The position numbers and the translations under genes are program-made. This document shows, piece by piece, positions 24,401 to 36,259 of a stretch of 64,000 nt of DNA. The notes beneath the pieces were generated by a model. That model saw only the letters and a list, made by a program, of their open reading frames with translations, had not been told where the DNA came from and ran no database searches. The stretch lies in NCBI RefSeq assembly GCF_910592395.1, contig NC_088312.1, positions 2,852,001 to 2,916,000 on the forward strand, written 5' to 3'. Every line of letters begins with the position of its first letter. Positions within the stretch are counted from its first letter, which is position 1. This DNA is from Lineus longissimus (Eukaryota; Nemertea; Pilidiophora; Heteronemertea; Lineidae).

Positions 24401-26019
24401 CACACTCGCATGTTAAAAAAATGCGCAGTAAATCATTCTGTCGTTTATGGTCGAATATCAAAATGCATCACGTACATACCACCGATGGCTATTTCAGAGA
24501 AAGCCGACCAAATAGGCATGGTGATTTGTACATAAGATGATGCTCGCCTCAATGAGTTCGATAACGATTCTTGAGTAACCAAGAAGAAAAGAAGCTTTCT
24601 CATCGAAATCACAGTAGGATCAAAGCGTTTCCTTTGAAGAGTTCGATGCAGGGACTGTGGTGATACGCGGTATTGTATCGCATCTCGAAGAGAATCCTCG
24701 AAAAACCAGAGTCGGTCATATCCTCCTCCCCTCGTGCACTGCCCAGTGTTGACCTGAAGTTCAAGATGCTCGAAGAGGGGGAGGATGACCATGAGGCTGA
24801 CAGAGCCGATTTCCACGACAGGATCAATCACGCGGCGTATCGAAGAGGTGGTAGATGAATCCGCTTCATCGAACTCCGAATCCCTCCGAATCAAAACCCG
24901 ATCCATTAGCGGGGTGAAGGCGCCCAACTATGGCAGTTGCTTTGAATCATGTTTGTGATCAAGCCGCTCCTGGGGTATAGTGGCAACTCGTGTGAATGCC
25001 TCACAGGATGATTGATGATCACTTCTGTGACCTCTTTCTCCTGCCAGACTCGGCAAAGTTTGGCGCGTTTTAGGGAAGATTTATGTGGCATTATAGGCCG
25101 CCCGGCGATCAATCACGCATGCGATATGATATAGCGATTCTGGGCATGAATACTGCCGATTATAGAGGCTTGTACGCCGAGCGGAGATTGATGGAGTTAA
25201 ATTTATAAATGGCGCACACAACTGATAAAACACAAAGCGCCAGCTCCAGCGCAGATGTGGGTTCCTGCTATCTTGTTTGAAGAGGATGGTTTTGAGCCAT
25301 GTTTTGAGCAGATTGTGTACATTGGCGATGGATTTCAGATTGAATTGAAATTGATTAAAGCGATGGGATCATTCGAAAATCACCCTTTTGTTTTCCGTAG
25401 ATTGCTCTAGTGGGATGTTATAACTCAGAGCAAAGAGTGGCTTCTTGAGTCTGCTGGACTGGCTGATTTTATATTTCCTGAAAAAAATTTCATGTTGAAA
25501 AAAGATCATGCGATGTCCTTTCCCAGCCACCGTACTTATTCTATTGACAGAACGTTGTAACTTGTACCAACATTGGATCGTTGGACACTATGATTTTCTT
25601 TCTTGTGCATGATAGCTTTACCTCGTAAACCGTATAAAGTGGTGGAAACCGTCCGACGCATGCATCCCCAGCTAATCCTAGAGAATGGCTCGAGATTGGC
25701 TCAGACGGATGGCACAAAAATCGAAATACATACAAAATGAATGATGCAAGACGGCGCCATGGCAGGGCCGCGGACCTTTGAAAGGTATAGTCCCACGTCA
25801 AAATATTAGTGTCGGACAAGCGAACATTATCGGATCCTGATCGGGATTATGATTTTCTCAAAGAAATACAATAATAACTCTTAAAGGTAACAATATAGTG
25901 TTTCTTCCCTTGCGTCAATATTTCCTTTTGAGAAATCGTGTTACCACCCGTGTAAAAACAAAATCGACGAAAGTCAAAAGCTGGCCTTTGGCACTCTGAC
26001 AACTAATGGTTCATTTTTT
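21467..26019. other. non-coding DNA
   Basis: No host exon is recognised. Contents are a poly-C run at about 22521-22530 and a fragment related to the 31.5-kb MITE (22825-22895). Longer open frames at 24445-24927 (minus) and 24673-24858 (plus) overlap each other and match nothing I know. Confidence 0.45.
22825..22895 (+). repeat. one-ended copy of the CCGGTG-type MITE
   Basis: Starts GGCGGTGTAAAAG, then carries two ATGTCC motifs and TTCTATTA before ATGCGC. The order and spacing match the left half of the element at 31495-31664, with about three quarters of bases shared by eye. Confidence 0.45.
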
Positions 26020-26420
26020 CAATGCAAAGTTTCGTTTGGAATAGATTCCTGCAAAATTCTTTGGTAACGGCTTTCTTTTTGACGGAAGCTTTCCAAAGAC
26101 ATTGACGTGAAGAAGGAATATTTGCTACTGACGCCCGAAATTGAAATTAAAACTTGTTGACAAAGGCGTTTCCTTTGACGAGAAAGGTTACGACAGAAGT
26201 TTACTGGAAGAAACTTTGCAAAGACGTTCCCTTGACAGAAAGAAGCTTTGCTCAAGACATTCACTTGGAATAAAGAAGCTTTGCTAAGACGTTCCCTCGG
26301 GCAAAAGAAAGCTTTACTAAGACGTTCCCTTGGTAGAAAGAATCTTTCCTAAGGCATTCACATGAAAGAAAGAAGCTTTATAAAATTCGCTCGGAAGAAA
26401 GAAGCTTTGCTAAGACAACT
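26020..26420. repeat. degenerate minisatellite, about 40-bp unit
   Basis: Recurring blocks of GAAAGAAGCTTTGCTAAGAC followed by GTTCCCTTGG-like sequence appear roughly every 40 bases, increasingly diverged toward the left end. It has no reading-frame meaning that I can see. Confidence 0.6.
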
Positions 26421-27670
26421 TGAGCCTCACTTCCTACTCGAATTATATACAACCTTAACAAGCTCCACAACCGCCGTTCCCCTTGGGATCCAATGGCCCA
26501 CACCACCATCTTCCAACAGACAATATAATCTTACCATAAATCTTGGAGTCGGAGATGACCGGAATGCCAACTGAAATCTTTTAGCAGCCGACAAGGACCA
26601 ACCATGGCTAATCAAATACGAAATCAGTTATCTTGTCCATACGATCTGTCAAACGCTCACAAGAGACCCCTAAACTTGCAAGAACATGAACCAAAAACTT
26701 GCTTAGCAGATACGTGTATTGACAAGAGAGTCAATGCCAATAAGACATTTGCGATTCATTGCCGAGTGGCCATTGGTTTGGCACGGAATACTGACTAGGT
26801 ATTTACAATTTCAAACAAGTATCTGTGGGAATTGATACTAATTCTGCGTACGTGAGGAAATTCAATTCTCAGGTTCCGTTAGTCCGCGGACTGGGCTTGG
26901 CGGGGATGCTTTCAGCCCAAGGATACAGTAACAACAAGTGGTGCTCTTTGAATGATGCCAAATGGACGAAGATGGCACCATCTATGACCAGGCTACCTAA
27001 GATTTCTGTCACTAATTGTCCGTGGGAGCATACGCCATACGGGACTTGGGGAGGGGATGAGTCAGGATGGATCGCTTCAAGGCTGAAGACATGACTGCCG
27101 TAACAATACACAGAATGCAGAAGAAGAAGAAGAAGAGAAGGTAGATTCGGGTTTCACAAGCAAAATCATAATCATAATCCAAACACCGATTGCGCGAGCA
27201 AATTGGCTAGAGTTTCATGAATGACCGAATTTCTGCACCCTAGCGGACAATGAACAAACTACGGTCTGTGAAGGGAGTAATAATACTATCCCCGTTGGAC
27301 TTGGGCCTGTCCTTGTACCTCTGCGTAAGGTGATGAGCGTTCACATCAGTCATCGCGGTACACTTTGGAAATGGTCCCTCGTCCGTACGGATATCCATAG
27401 TAAAAAGCGTATACGCCACTTGTCCTAAATGATGACTCTGATGTTCATCGCTGCGAGAGGATCATGGTCTGCGGACGAAGTTATCATCCTAACATGAGGA
27501 GCCTCATTGGCCTATATAGCTTCGTGTACAGAAATACTTGTACATCTTAATAGTGAATTAAGAGTAGTTAAACTGTATTCCACTTTGCAATTATTTAACT
27601 GCTACAACAGTACTATCACAGGTTACCACGGCAACGCATTCTTCTATCAGAATGATCATTTTGAAAGCTT
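26421..27670. other. non-coding DNA left of the foldback element
   Basis: Contains a short GAA-rich simple repeat at about 27119-27140. Open frames at 26604-26798 and 26825-27111 show no recognisable domain. Nothing else is supported. Confidence 0.4.
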
Positions 27671-27953
27671 TATCAACAGTCTATTAAATGGATTGGGATT
27701 TATTATTTCTGGGATTGGGCATATGTCTACCAACACCAATACCGGTACTGCCCCTATCAAATGATCTGCGACCCACGGTCAAAGTGGAACAAAAGTTCAT
27801 CACCACGGCTCTTACAGTCCATAAGGTCGACTCCCGGTACAAAATAAGATAAAACTCCATGACAATGGTCGTAATCACTAAGAATTTCTAGGCCCGGTAC
27901 ACATTGATAGACAGCGCTAATTACCCCAGCAGTAAAATAGGCCTAGATAGTGA

Positions 27954-28290
27954 CCCGGGTCGCTACGTAGCGCCCCGGGACAGATTGTTTGGAGATAGGT
28001 TTGTCCCGGGGCGCTACGTAGCGGCCCGGGACAGATTGTTTGGAGATAGCATTGTCCCGGGGCGCTACGTAGCGGCCCGGGAAGGGTTGGATGGAGTTGG
28101 CGTTATACCGGGCCGCTCCGTGATAGGTTGTCGGGAGATTGCGTTGTACCGGGGCGCTACGTAGCGGTCCGGGTAGGGTTGGATGAAGTTTGCATTATAC
28201 CGGGCTGGTCCGTGATATGTTGTTAGGAGGTTGCGTTATACCGGGTCACCCGGGTAGGGTTGAGTGGAGATGTGGTATACCCGGGACGGT
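27954..28290 (+). repeat. palindromic tandem array, 51-bp units (left arm)
   Basis: Units start with CCCGGG at 27954, 28005 and 28056, a 51-bp period, then decay. Each good unit contains the perfect palindrome CGCTACGTAGCG framed by CCCGGG on both sides, followed by a spacer such as ACAGATTGTTTGGAGATAG. The core occurs four times here. Later units lose the core but keep CCGGG. Confidence 0.8.
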
Positions 28291-28669
28291 TTGTTCGACA
28301 ACGATGCTACCTGTGGTTGGAATAATTTCATTAATGATCACCTTGGTTTCTTTTGATGATTAGTTAGCCTAAGACCGCAGTGGGGTCTCTAAAATGCGCT
28401 ACCGGTTTCACGACAAATCATCCGAATTCCGTAAATATGATATCAAATCGCATGCAGACACAAGCTAGACTTCAGACATACATAATTCTGAAGCCTGGAT
28501 AAAAGATACAATGTACATGTGCATGTAGTACATAATTCTGTAGCCTGGATAAAAGATACAATGTACATGTGCATGTAGTACATATATATTGGCCTGGCAA
28601 AGTCATGAAGTATAGGCCTTGCTTCAGAGATGTTATGGACATATTAGGTCATTGTCATCTGTTCTTTCC

Positions 28670-29090
28670 TCCGTCTGGATTCTCTCTTGGGATGAGGCAC
28701 TGCTCTTGATAGGTCTACTACATGCCATCTCAACCAGGATAGGTTTTACCAGGCCTACCCCCTCAGAGGAGACTATCTATGCAACTGCAATGACGAACAG
28801 GGACATCTTCTAGAAGGATTCTCCTTTGGGTTGGGGCACTCCGCCCTTGATAGGCCTACTGCATGCCATGTCATCCACGGTGTGGGTTCTACCAGGCCTG
28901 CCCCCATAGAGGAGACTATCTATGCAACTGCAATGACGAACATGGACATCTTCTAGAAGGATTCTCCTTTGGCCTGCCCCCTCAGAGGAGACTATCCCTG
29001 TAACTGTAATATCGACCAGGGACATCTTCTACAAGGATTCTCCTTTGGGTTGGGGCACTCCGCCCTTGATAGGCCTACGTCTGTTACGGA
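28670..29090 (+). repeat. tandem units of about 120-140 bp in left arm
   Basis: Repeated modules contain AGGATTCTCCTTTGGG, GGGGCACTCCGCCCTTGATA and GAGGAGACTATC. The mirrored set lies at about 35480-35900. The long open frames here are by-products of these repeats. Confidence 0.6.
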
Positions 29091-30235
29091 TCAACTCTGA
29101 AACAGTTTCAACTCTGAAAGACACCAACTCAACTTTGAAACTGCATCTCTGAAAGTATGAAAGCCTATGACCGCAGTGGGTTCTCTAAAATGCGCTACCG
29201 GTTTCACGACAAATCAACCGAATTTCGTAAATATGATATCAAATCGCATGCAGACACAAGCTAGACTTCAGATAAACATAATTCTGAAGCCTGGATAAGA
29301 TAAAAGATACAATGTACATGTGCATGTAGTACAAATATATTGGCCTGGCAAAGTCATGAAGTAATAGGCCTCGTTTCAGAGATGTTATGGACATATTTAT
29401 TAGGTCTTTGTCATCTGTTCTTTCTTCCGTCCGTTTCATATTTTCTTATTGATTTTGAAACCTTTTGTCCTTATATGTTAATGTTTTTGGAACAAAGAGA
29501 TTGATACCCTGTTCACGGATGTGTAACAGCGCACTACTCCATGACCTGTGTAGGCCTACTACTGTACGTGCATGCGTGTGTGCACATACAGTCTGTTGAT
29601 GTACACACACGCTGTGTATGCCCTATTCCAAATTGACTCCTTCCCGCGCTCGTCACCAAGGCAACTCCAATTAGACATAAGGAAGTCCAGGCTTCATTCG
29701 TAGATGTTCGTATCAAAATTGCCGAGCACTACCGAAGTTGGATGGGATATAGCAATGCAGCAGGCAGGTGGGAGAGGGGGGGACTCTTATAAATAGGCTA
29801 GGCCTAGAGATAGGTTGTGTCGTGACATGTCCTCGGCGACTGTTGTCTCATCTTTAGGCCTACTCTCGGAATAAGACACCAGCTGGGTGAAACACTAGGC
29901 CTACACCCCCTGCCTTATGAAGTATATAGGCCTAAAGGTTGTGACAATCCTCGCTGTTAATTGTCTCATCTCTCCGAACTATGGGTTGTGACTTGTCTCC
30001 AGCGACTATCTTGATAGGCTAGGCTACCAGAGGACACCAAATTTGGTCCTGCCTAATATTATTAACATCATTATCCGCATCATCATCATCATCATCTTTC
30101 GGTAGGCCTAAATGGTAGGGCGCAGTTTGCGCGTTATTAACCATGAAGTAGTTGCTCATTACGCAGACGGTGCACAGACGTTTATAAAATCTTGGTCGGT
30201 GCGATTAGAACGATAAAATCTGGAGGTTAAAAAAG

Positions 30236-30535
30236 TTGTGGTCTACGCGGAGCTGGAGGCTAGGGGTCTTGGCAGATGTTGTCGCTTCTGGGAGGGTGTT
30301 CCAGCTTCTGATCGTTCTGTGGAAGAAGGATGATGCCTCTTGCTGGGTGGTATCTGTCCAGGCCTCGGGTCCTTGGGTCGCCCATGGTGATGGAGTCTGG
30401 GGCGACGAAGTCCACGAGGCTGTGCCGGATATTGTAAAGCACTGTAGTGATGCCTTCCTTCTCCTCTCTTTGAGTGTATCCCACTGTAGGGTTTGGAGTT
30501 GGCGGGTGACAGATCCTGCACTGTCAGCAGCACAG
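30236..30535 (-). pseudogene. non-LTR retrotransposon RT C-terminal remnant (left arm)
   Basis: On minus, pieces of the C-terminal end of a LINE reverse-transcriptase ORF appear in different frames. One carries TLQWDTLKERRRKASLQ, another YNIRHSLVDFVAPDS, another SFFHRTIRSWNTLP. At least two frameshifts break it. The upstream LLERIQRRAARF block seen in the right arm is missing here through a deletion of about 130 bp. Confidence 0.7.
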
Positions 30536-30933
30536 CAGCAGTATGTTGTTCTTTGCGATCTGTCTCATCTTGGTAGGTCTAGCCCCCCCCCCCCCCACAG
30601 GACACATTGGTTCTGTCTATGATATCATAGGTTGTGACATGCCTTTTGCGACTATCTGTCTCATCTTGGTAGGCCTAGCCCCCCCCCCCCCCTCCCCACA
30701 GGACTTGTCCTTGTAAGGCCATCTCGATCTACCTGGGACAAATTTATGCCCGGGAGATATGCGTGTTTCGTCTCTCTCTGAAACATACACCCCATCCTGT
30801 TTCTGTGGGGACTATTGAGACGCTGCTTTAGTCGAGCAGTCTAGACAGCCTAATGCGTACGCTTTATACCTGAAAACAAGGGGCCTTTGATAATGGCCCC
30901 CTTTCCTCAAAATGAATGTTATTTCAGTATTAA

Positions 30934-31008
30934 GTACAGGCAGAGTCTTTCTATACAAAGAATATATAGAATTGTACAAATAATTGTATAGAAAGACTCT
31001 GGTACAGG
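30934..31008. mobile_element. 61-bp micro-hairpin with 7-bp direct repeats
   Basis: The core is 30941-31001. Perfect 18-bp arms, 30941-30958 (CAGAGTCTTTCTATACAA) and 30984-31001, enclose a 25-base loop. Perfect GTACAGG repeats flank it at 30934-30940 and 31002-31008. The arm shares 15 of its first 17 bases with the hairpin at 31681. Confidence 0.75.
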
Positions 31009-31220
31009 CGACTTGCAACCGGCTTAAACCCGCAGACAGAGTATATTATTATACATCTAGGCCTAAGCCTAGGCCTTTTTAGCCAGCAATTGATCGAGGA
31101 TGAGAAGATGAATAATGTCTTCTGTGTCCGAGGGTTATAGCCGGTGCTAGGCATGTCACTGCACATAGGCATATTACAGGTAAAACCAGGTATTATACCA
31201 GTAGGCTTACTAATCTAGGC

Positions 31221-31360
31221 TACTGTGTCCGCGGGTTTTAGCCGTTTGCGGGTCGCCTGTAAAAATACCTTTTTTTATACCTGTAATAGGCCTATGTGTG
31301 GTGCTATTCTAGCACCGGCTAAAACCTGCAGACACAGTAGGCGTATACAATTATTTATTT
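31221..31360. repeat. imperfect inverted repeat
   Basis: ACTGTGTCCGCGGGTTTTAGCCG on one side and GGCTAAAACCTGCAGACACAGT on the other form a long imperfect stem around TACCTGTAATAGG-like sequence. Related fragments recur at 31000-31190 and 31360-31400. Confidence 0.55.
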
Positions 31361-31494
31361 TGTACAGGCGACCTGCAACCGGTAACCCGCGGTCATAGTA
31401 GTTGGCCTATCTCGATGTAGCCCCACTTTGCTTTGCTCGAATAATTATATAATTCGGGGACAAGCACTTCAGTTTAAAAATAAACTTTTTCATG

Positions 31495-31664
31495 CCGGTG
31501 AGAAGTTTAAAATGTCCTACGTTAAAATGTCCGGGAACAAAGGATTCTATTATGCGCTTCAATCTCTGAGCTATTGACGGTCAGGGTCTCTATAGAACCA
31601 TATTGCAGAATACAATAGGGCCGGACACTTTTTCCAGGCGGGACACTTTTTACTTTTACACCGG
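31495..31664. mobile_element. 170-bp MITE with CCGGTG termini
   Basis: The ends are inverted repeats of about 38 bp. The left begins CCGGTGAGAAGTTT and contains two AAAATGTCC blocks; the right, read on minus, begins CCGGTGTAAAAGT and contains two AAGTGTCC blocks. No clear target duplication is seen. A related one-ended piece lies at 22825-22895. Confidence 0.55.
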
Positions 31665-31673
31665 ATCCACAGG

Positions 31674-31723
31674 GCTAAATCAGAGTCATTCTAAACAACT
31701 GTTTAGAATGACTCTGGCTAAAT
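31674..31723. mobile_element. 36-bp micro-hairpin with 7-bp direct repeats
   Basis: The core is 31681-31716, with perfect 17-bp arms (CAGAGTCATTCTAAACA and its complement) around a 2-base centre. Perfect GCTAAAT repeats flank it at 31674-31680 and 31717-31723. This is the tightest member of the CAGAGTC family. Confidence 0.78.
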
Positions 31724-32479
31724 GAATCAGATACAGTACCGGGATTATTATCAATTTGGTTTATTATTTGGTTTATTATTTTGTATCTCACAGAGATATT
31801 AAACACCAAGTGTTTTCTTATAGTAAAGCATAGTACAATTCAATTTATTTCATCTTGTTAATGCCCATGGGGCTGTTACAGATATATCATGAAGCATAGG
31901 CCTATGAGGAGAGACGAAATAATGTTCAGTAGGGGCCCATGTAGGCCTATACCCTATAGCTAGGTAGGCCTATAGTACAGGACGCCAACACACGACCCCC
32001 AATAAGCAACCCAGTTCCTCACCCCGACCGCTTAATAAACGCGTGGGGATTACATAAAAGGCCTGAATTCACCCATGTGTATGCCACGCGATTGTGTTGT
32101 AGTAATTAAGATTGGATGTAGGCCTAATTATTGTGTTTGTTGGAACCAGCTTCCTTGAACCAAGCAGCGTGTATTATTATAGGCTCTTTTGGGCTACCAT
32201 CTTGGACAGGTTTAGGCATGCACTGTAGTGTATAAAAGATGACTTTAATGGAGTTTTTCTGTAGAAATACTGATGATTGTTTGCACCTCTTTTATGCTTC
32301 AGCCCAGATACAAAATCTTCTGAAAATAGCATTTTAGTGTTCTGCTTATAACATAACTTTGTATGACTGTGATTAGATTAAGTTTTCACCAAATGAAAGA
32401 CAAATAAATGACATTTAAGGCCCTACTTGTTATTCGTTGTGAAGATGATTCGTCATTCAAAAATGTCATGCTCATACAT

Positions 32480-33000
32480 GGTATGAAAGATTGGTGTCCT
32501 ATTGTACCAAAATGAAACAGATAGTCGCAAAGGACATGTAAACCCTTGATAAAAGGCAGGGCAAGGTGTCGTGTTCTATATACTAAGATGAGACCACAGA
32601 CTCGCAAAGGACATATAATATCATAGACAGAACCAAGGTGTCCTGTTGCACCACGATGACACAGTAGTCGCAAAGCTAGGGCATGTCACAACCTTTAATA
32701 TCATAGCCAGAACCAATGTGTCCTGTGGGGGGGGGGGGGGCTAGGCCTACCAAGATGAGACAGATAGTCGCAAAGGACAGTCACAACCTATAATATCCAT
32801 AGACAGGACCAATGTGTCCTGTGGGGAGGGGGGGGGGGCTAGGCCTACCAAGATGAGACAGATAGTCGCAAAGGGCATGTCACAACCTATGATATCATAG
32901 ACAGAACCAATGTGTCCTGTGGGGGGGGGGGGGGCTAGGCCTACCAAGATGAGACAGATCGCAAAGAACAACATACTGCTGCTGTGCTGCTGACAGTGTC
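32480..33000 (-). repeat. tandem array of about 105-bp units with poly-G tracts
   Basis: Units contain GGTTGTGACATGTCC-like, TTTGCGACTATCTGTCTCAT, TTGGTAGGCCTAGCC and then 12-16 C (G on plus). About five units sit at the inner end of the right arm, only two in the left arm (about 30550-30705). Older, diverged copies of the same motif order appear at 29815-30060. Confidence 0.65.
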
Positions 33001-33049
33001 CTTCATAGGCAAGACCAAGGTGTCCTTACTAAGATGCAGATAGTCGTAA

Positions 33050-33421
33050 AAAGGGCAGTCACAACCGACCTACTGGAGCGAATTCAACGAAGAGCAGCGC
33101 GATTTTTTTTGTCACCAATGAATACAGAGACCGAAGACCAGGATCTGTCACCCGCCAACTCCAAACCCTACAGTGGGATACACTCAAAGAGAGGAGAAGG
33201 AAGGCATCACTACAGTGCTTTACAATATCCGGCACAGCCTCGTGGACTTCGTCGCCCCAGACTCCATCACCATGGGCGACCCGAGGACCCGAGGCCTGGA
33301 CAGATACCACCCAGCAAGAGGCATCATCCTTCTTCCACAGAACGATCAGAAGCTGGAACACCCTCCCAGAAGCGACAACATCTGCCAAGACCCCTAGCCT
33401 CCAGCTCCGCGTAGACCACAA
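33050..33421 (+). pseudogene. non-LTR retrotransposon RT C-terminal remnant (right arm)
   Basis: Longer version of the left-arm remnant. TTDLLERIQRRAARF is read in one frame, TLQWDTLKERRRKAS in a second, and YNIRHSLVDFVAPDS in a third. These match the order seen in the last part of CR1/Jockey-like LINE reverse transcriptases. It is frame-shifted and without catalytic motifs. Confidence 0.72.
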
Positions 33422-34337
33422 CTATTTTAACCACCAGATTTTATCGTTTTAATCGCACCGACCAAGATTTTATAAACGTCTGTGCACCGTCTGCGTAATG
33501 AGCAACTACTTCATGGTTAATAACGCGCAAACTGCGCCCTACCATTTAGGCCTACCGAAAGATGATGATGATGCGGATAATGATAATAATAATATTAGGC
33601 AGGACCAAATTTGGTGTCCTCTAGTAGCCTAACCTATCAGGATAGTCGCTGGAGACACGTCACAACCCATAGTTCGGAGAGATGAGACAATTAACAGTGA
33701 GGATTGTCACAACATTTAGGCCTATATACTTCATAAGGCAGGGGGTGTAGGCCTCGTGTTTCACCCAGCTGGGGTCTTATTCCAAGAATAGGCCTTAAGA
33801 TGAGACAACAGTCGCCGAGGACATGTCACGACACAACCTATCTCTAGGCCTAGCCTATTTATAAGAGTCCCCCCCCCCTCTCCCACCCGCCTGCTGCATT
33901 GCTATATCCCATCCAACTTCGGTAGTGCTCGGCAATTTTGATAAGAACATCTACGAATGAAGCCTGGACTTCCTTATGTCTAATTGGGGTTGCCTTGGTG
34001 ACGAGCGCGGGAAGGAGTCAATTAGGAATAGGGCATACACAGCGTGTGTGTACATCAACAGACTGTATGTGCACATACGCATGCACGTACAGTAGTAGGC
34101 CTACACAAGTCATGGAGTAGTGCGCTCTTACACATCCGTGAACAGGGTATCAATCTCTTTGTTCCAAAAACATTAACATATAAGGACGAAAGGTTTCAAA
34201 ATCAATAAGAAAATATGAAACGAACGGAAGAATGAACAGATGACAAGGACCTAATAAATATGTCCATAACATCTCTGAAACGAGGCCTATTACTTCATGA
34301 CTTTGCCAGGCCAATATATTTGTACTACATGCACATG

Positions 34338-35261
34338 TGCACTCATGGTCAAAAGTTTATGGACACCAGATTTTGCACATTTTCTCAAAAACGGCTAATC
34401 CTTTTTTACCCAAATTTTCACCAATGTTGGAGAATCTTCTTGGCTATCGAATGATATCATAGTTGATATCAGGACCAATTGCATAACAAAGTTATTACAT
34501 ACTTTTGAGGGGCATCTATTTTCACTTTTTGGTTGATGGATTTTTTAAATCGAAGTATAAATCTTGCATCATACAGATAACAATGCTAAGACTTTCTGTG
34601 CAGAAAGTATTTAAAAATATCATTTACTTTTCATGATATATCAAAATATCAAAATTTTTATTTATCCATATTCTGAAAATTTTGAGATTTTTTTGATTTT
34701 TCGTTATATCCTAGTAGTACCCATGTCCCCTGAATGAATGGTGATTTTTTTCTGATTTTCAACTAAAGGAACATCTTGAAATTATAATATGAACATTTTC
34801 ATACTACCAAGTATCCACCTTTTCTCAGCAATATTAGTTGCTAGCTGTGCTAAATTGGTGCCATTCATTATTTGGGTATGACTTCTCAATGATACAGTTG
34901 CAAAAAACCCAAAAATATCAAATTATCAAAATATCAAAATATCAAAATTTTGATATTTCGATATATCTCAAAACCGAAATGAGATTTATCCAATTTTTTT
35001 CACAGAAAGTCTTAGCAATGTGCAAGATATAATGTAGGGTAAATTTGGTTTTGAAAAATTGATTAACAAAAAGGTAAAAAAAGATGCCTCTCAAAATGAT
35101 GTAATAACTTTGTTATGCAATTGGTCCTGATATCAACTATCACGTCATTCGATAGCCAAGAAGATTCTCCACCATTGGTGAAAATTTCGGTTCAATAGGA
35201 TTAGCCGTTTTTGAGAAAATGTGCAAAAACTGGTGTCCATAAACTTTTGAACATGATTGTA
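34338..35261. mobile_element. 920-bp hairpin MITE, Tc1/mariner-like, inside right arm
   Basis: The core is 34340-35259. The termini are CACTCATGGTCAAAAGTTTA at the left and, on minus, CAATCATGTTCAAAAGTTTA at the right, with inverted similarity continuing for about 250 bp. The left arm of the foldback gives the empty site, in which a single TA stands where the insertion lies. The right copy of the target repeat is TA and the left copy has become TG. No transposase is encoded. The middle is AT-rich with repeated ATATCAAA. Confidence 0.78.
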
Positions 35262-36259
35262 CATTGTATCTTTTATCCAGGCTTCAGAATTATGTTTGTC
35301 TGAAGTCTAGCTTGTGTCTGCATGCGATTTGATATCATATTTACGAAATTCGGTTGATTTGTCGTGAAACCGGTAGCGCATTTTAGAGAACCCACTGCGG
35401 TCATAGGCTTTCACACTTTCAGAGATGCAGTTTCAAAGTTGAGTTGGTGTCTTTCAGAGTTGAAACTGTTTCAGAGTTGATCCGTAACAGACGTAGGCCT
35501 ATCAAGGGCGGAGTGCCCCAACCCAAAGGAGAATCCTTGTAGAAGATGTCCCTGGTCGATATTACAGTTATAGGGATAGTCTCCTCTGAGGGGGCAGGCC
35601 AAAGGAGAATCCTTCTAGAAGATGTCCATGTTCGTCATTGCAGTTGCATAGATAGTCTCCTCTATGGGGGCAGGCCTGGTAGAACCCACACCGTGGATGA
35701 CATGGCATGCAGTAGGCCTATCAAGGGCGGAGTGCCCCAACCCAAAGGAGAATCCTTCTAGAAGATGTCCCTGTTCGTCATTGCAGTTGCATAGATAGTC
35801 TCCTCTGAGGGGGTAGGCCTGGTAAAACCTATCCTGGTTGAGATGGCATGTAGTAGACCTATCAAGAGCAGTGCCTCATCCCAAGAGAGAATCCAGACGG
35901 AGGAAAGAACATATGACAATGACCTAATATGTCCATAACATCTCTGAAGCAAGGCCTATACTTCATGACTTTGCCAGGCCAATATATATGTACATCATGC
36001 ACATGTACATTGTATCTTTTATCCAGGCTACAGAATTATGTATGTCTGAAGTCTAGCTTGTGTCTGCATGCGATTTGATATCATATTTACGGAATTCGGA
36101 TGATTTGTCGTGAAACCGGTAGCGCATTTTAGAGACCCCACTGCGGTCTTAGGCTAACTAATCATCAAAAGAAACCAAGGTGATCATTAATGAAATTATT
36201 CCAACCACAGGTAGCATCGTTGTCGAACAAACCGTCCCGGGTATACCACATCTCCACTC

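Larger units (their letters stand above)
27675..30705 (+). repeat. left inverted arm of foldback element
   Basis: Mirrors 36846-32815. Pairs of coordinates sum to 64521 at the outer end and 64571 past a 50-bp tandem duplication near 28480-28580, as expected for a long inverted repeat with indels. Identity by eye is well above 95 percent. The arm also holds an internal direct repeat, 28367-28648 against 29161-29425. Confidence 0.85.

Noticed and set aside
24445-24927. 160-codon minus frame overlapping a 61-codon plus frame
   Set aside because: Neither shows a family motif and both cannot easily be real. No clean acceptor or donor supports either.
27954-28290. CRISPR array
   Set aside because: Regular units, but no unique spacers, and the genome is animal.
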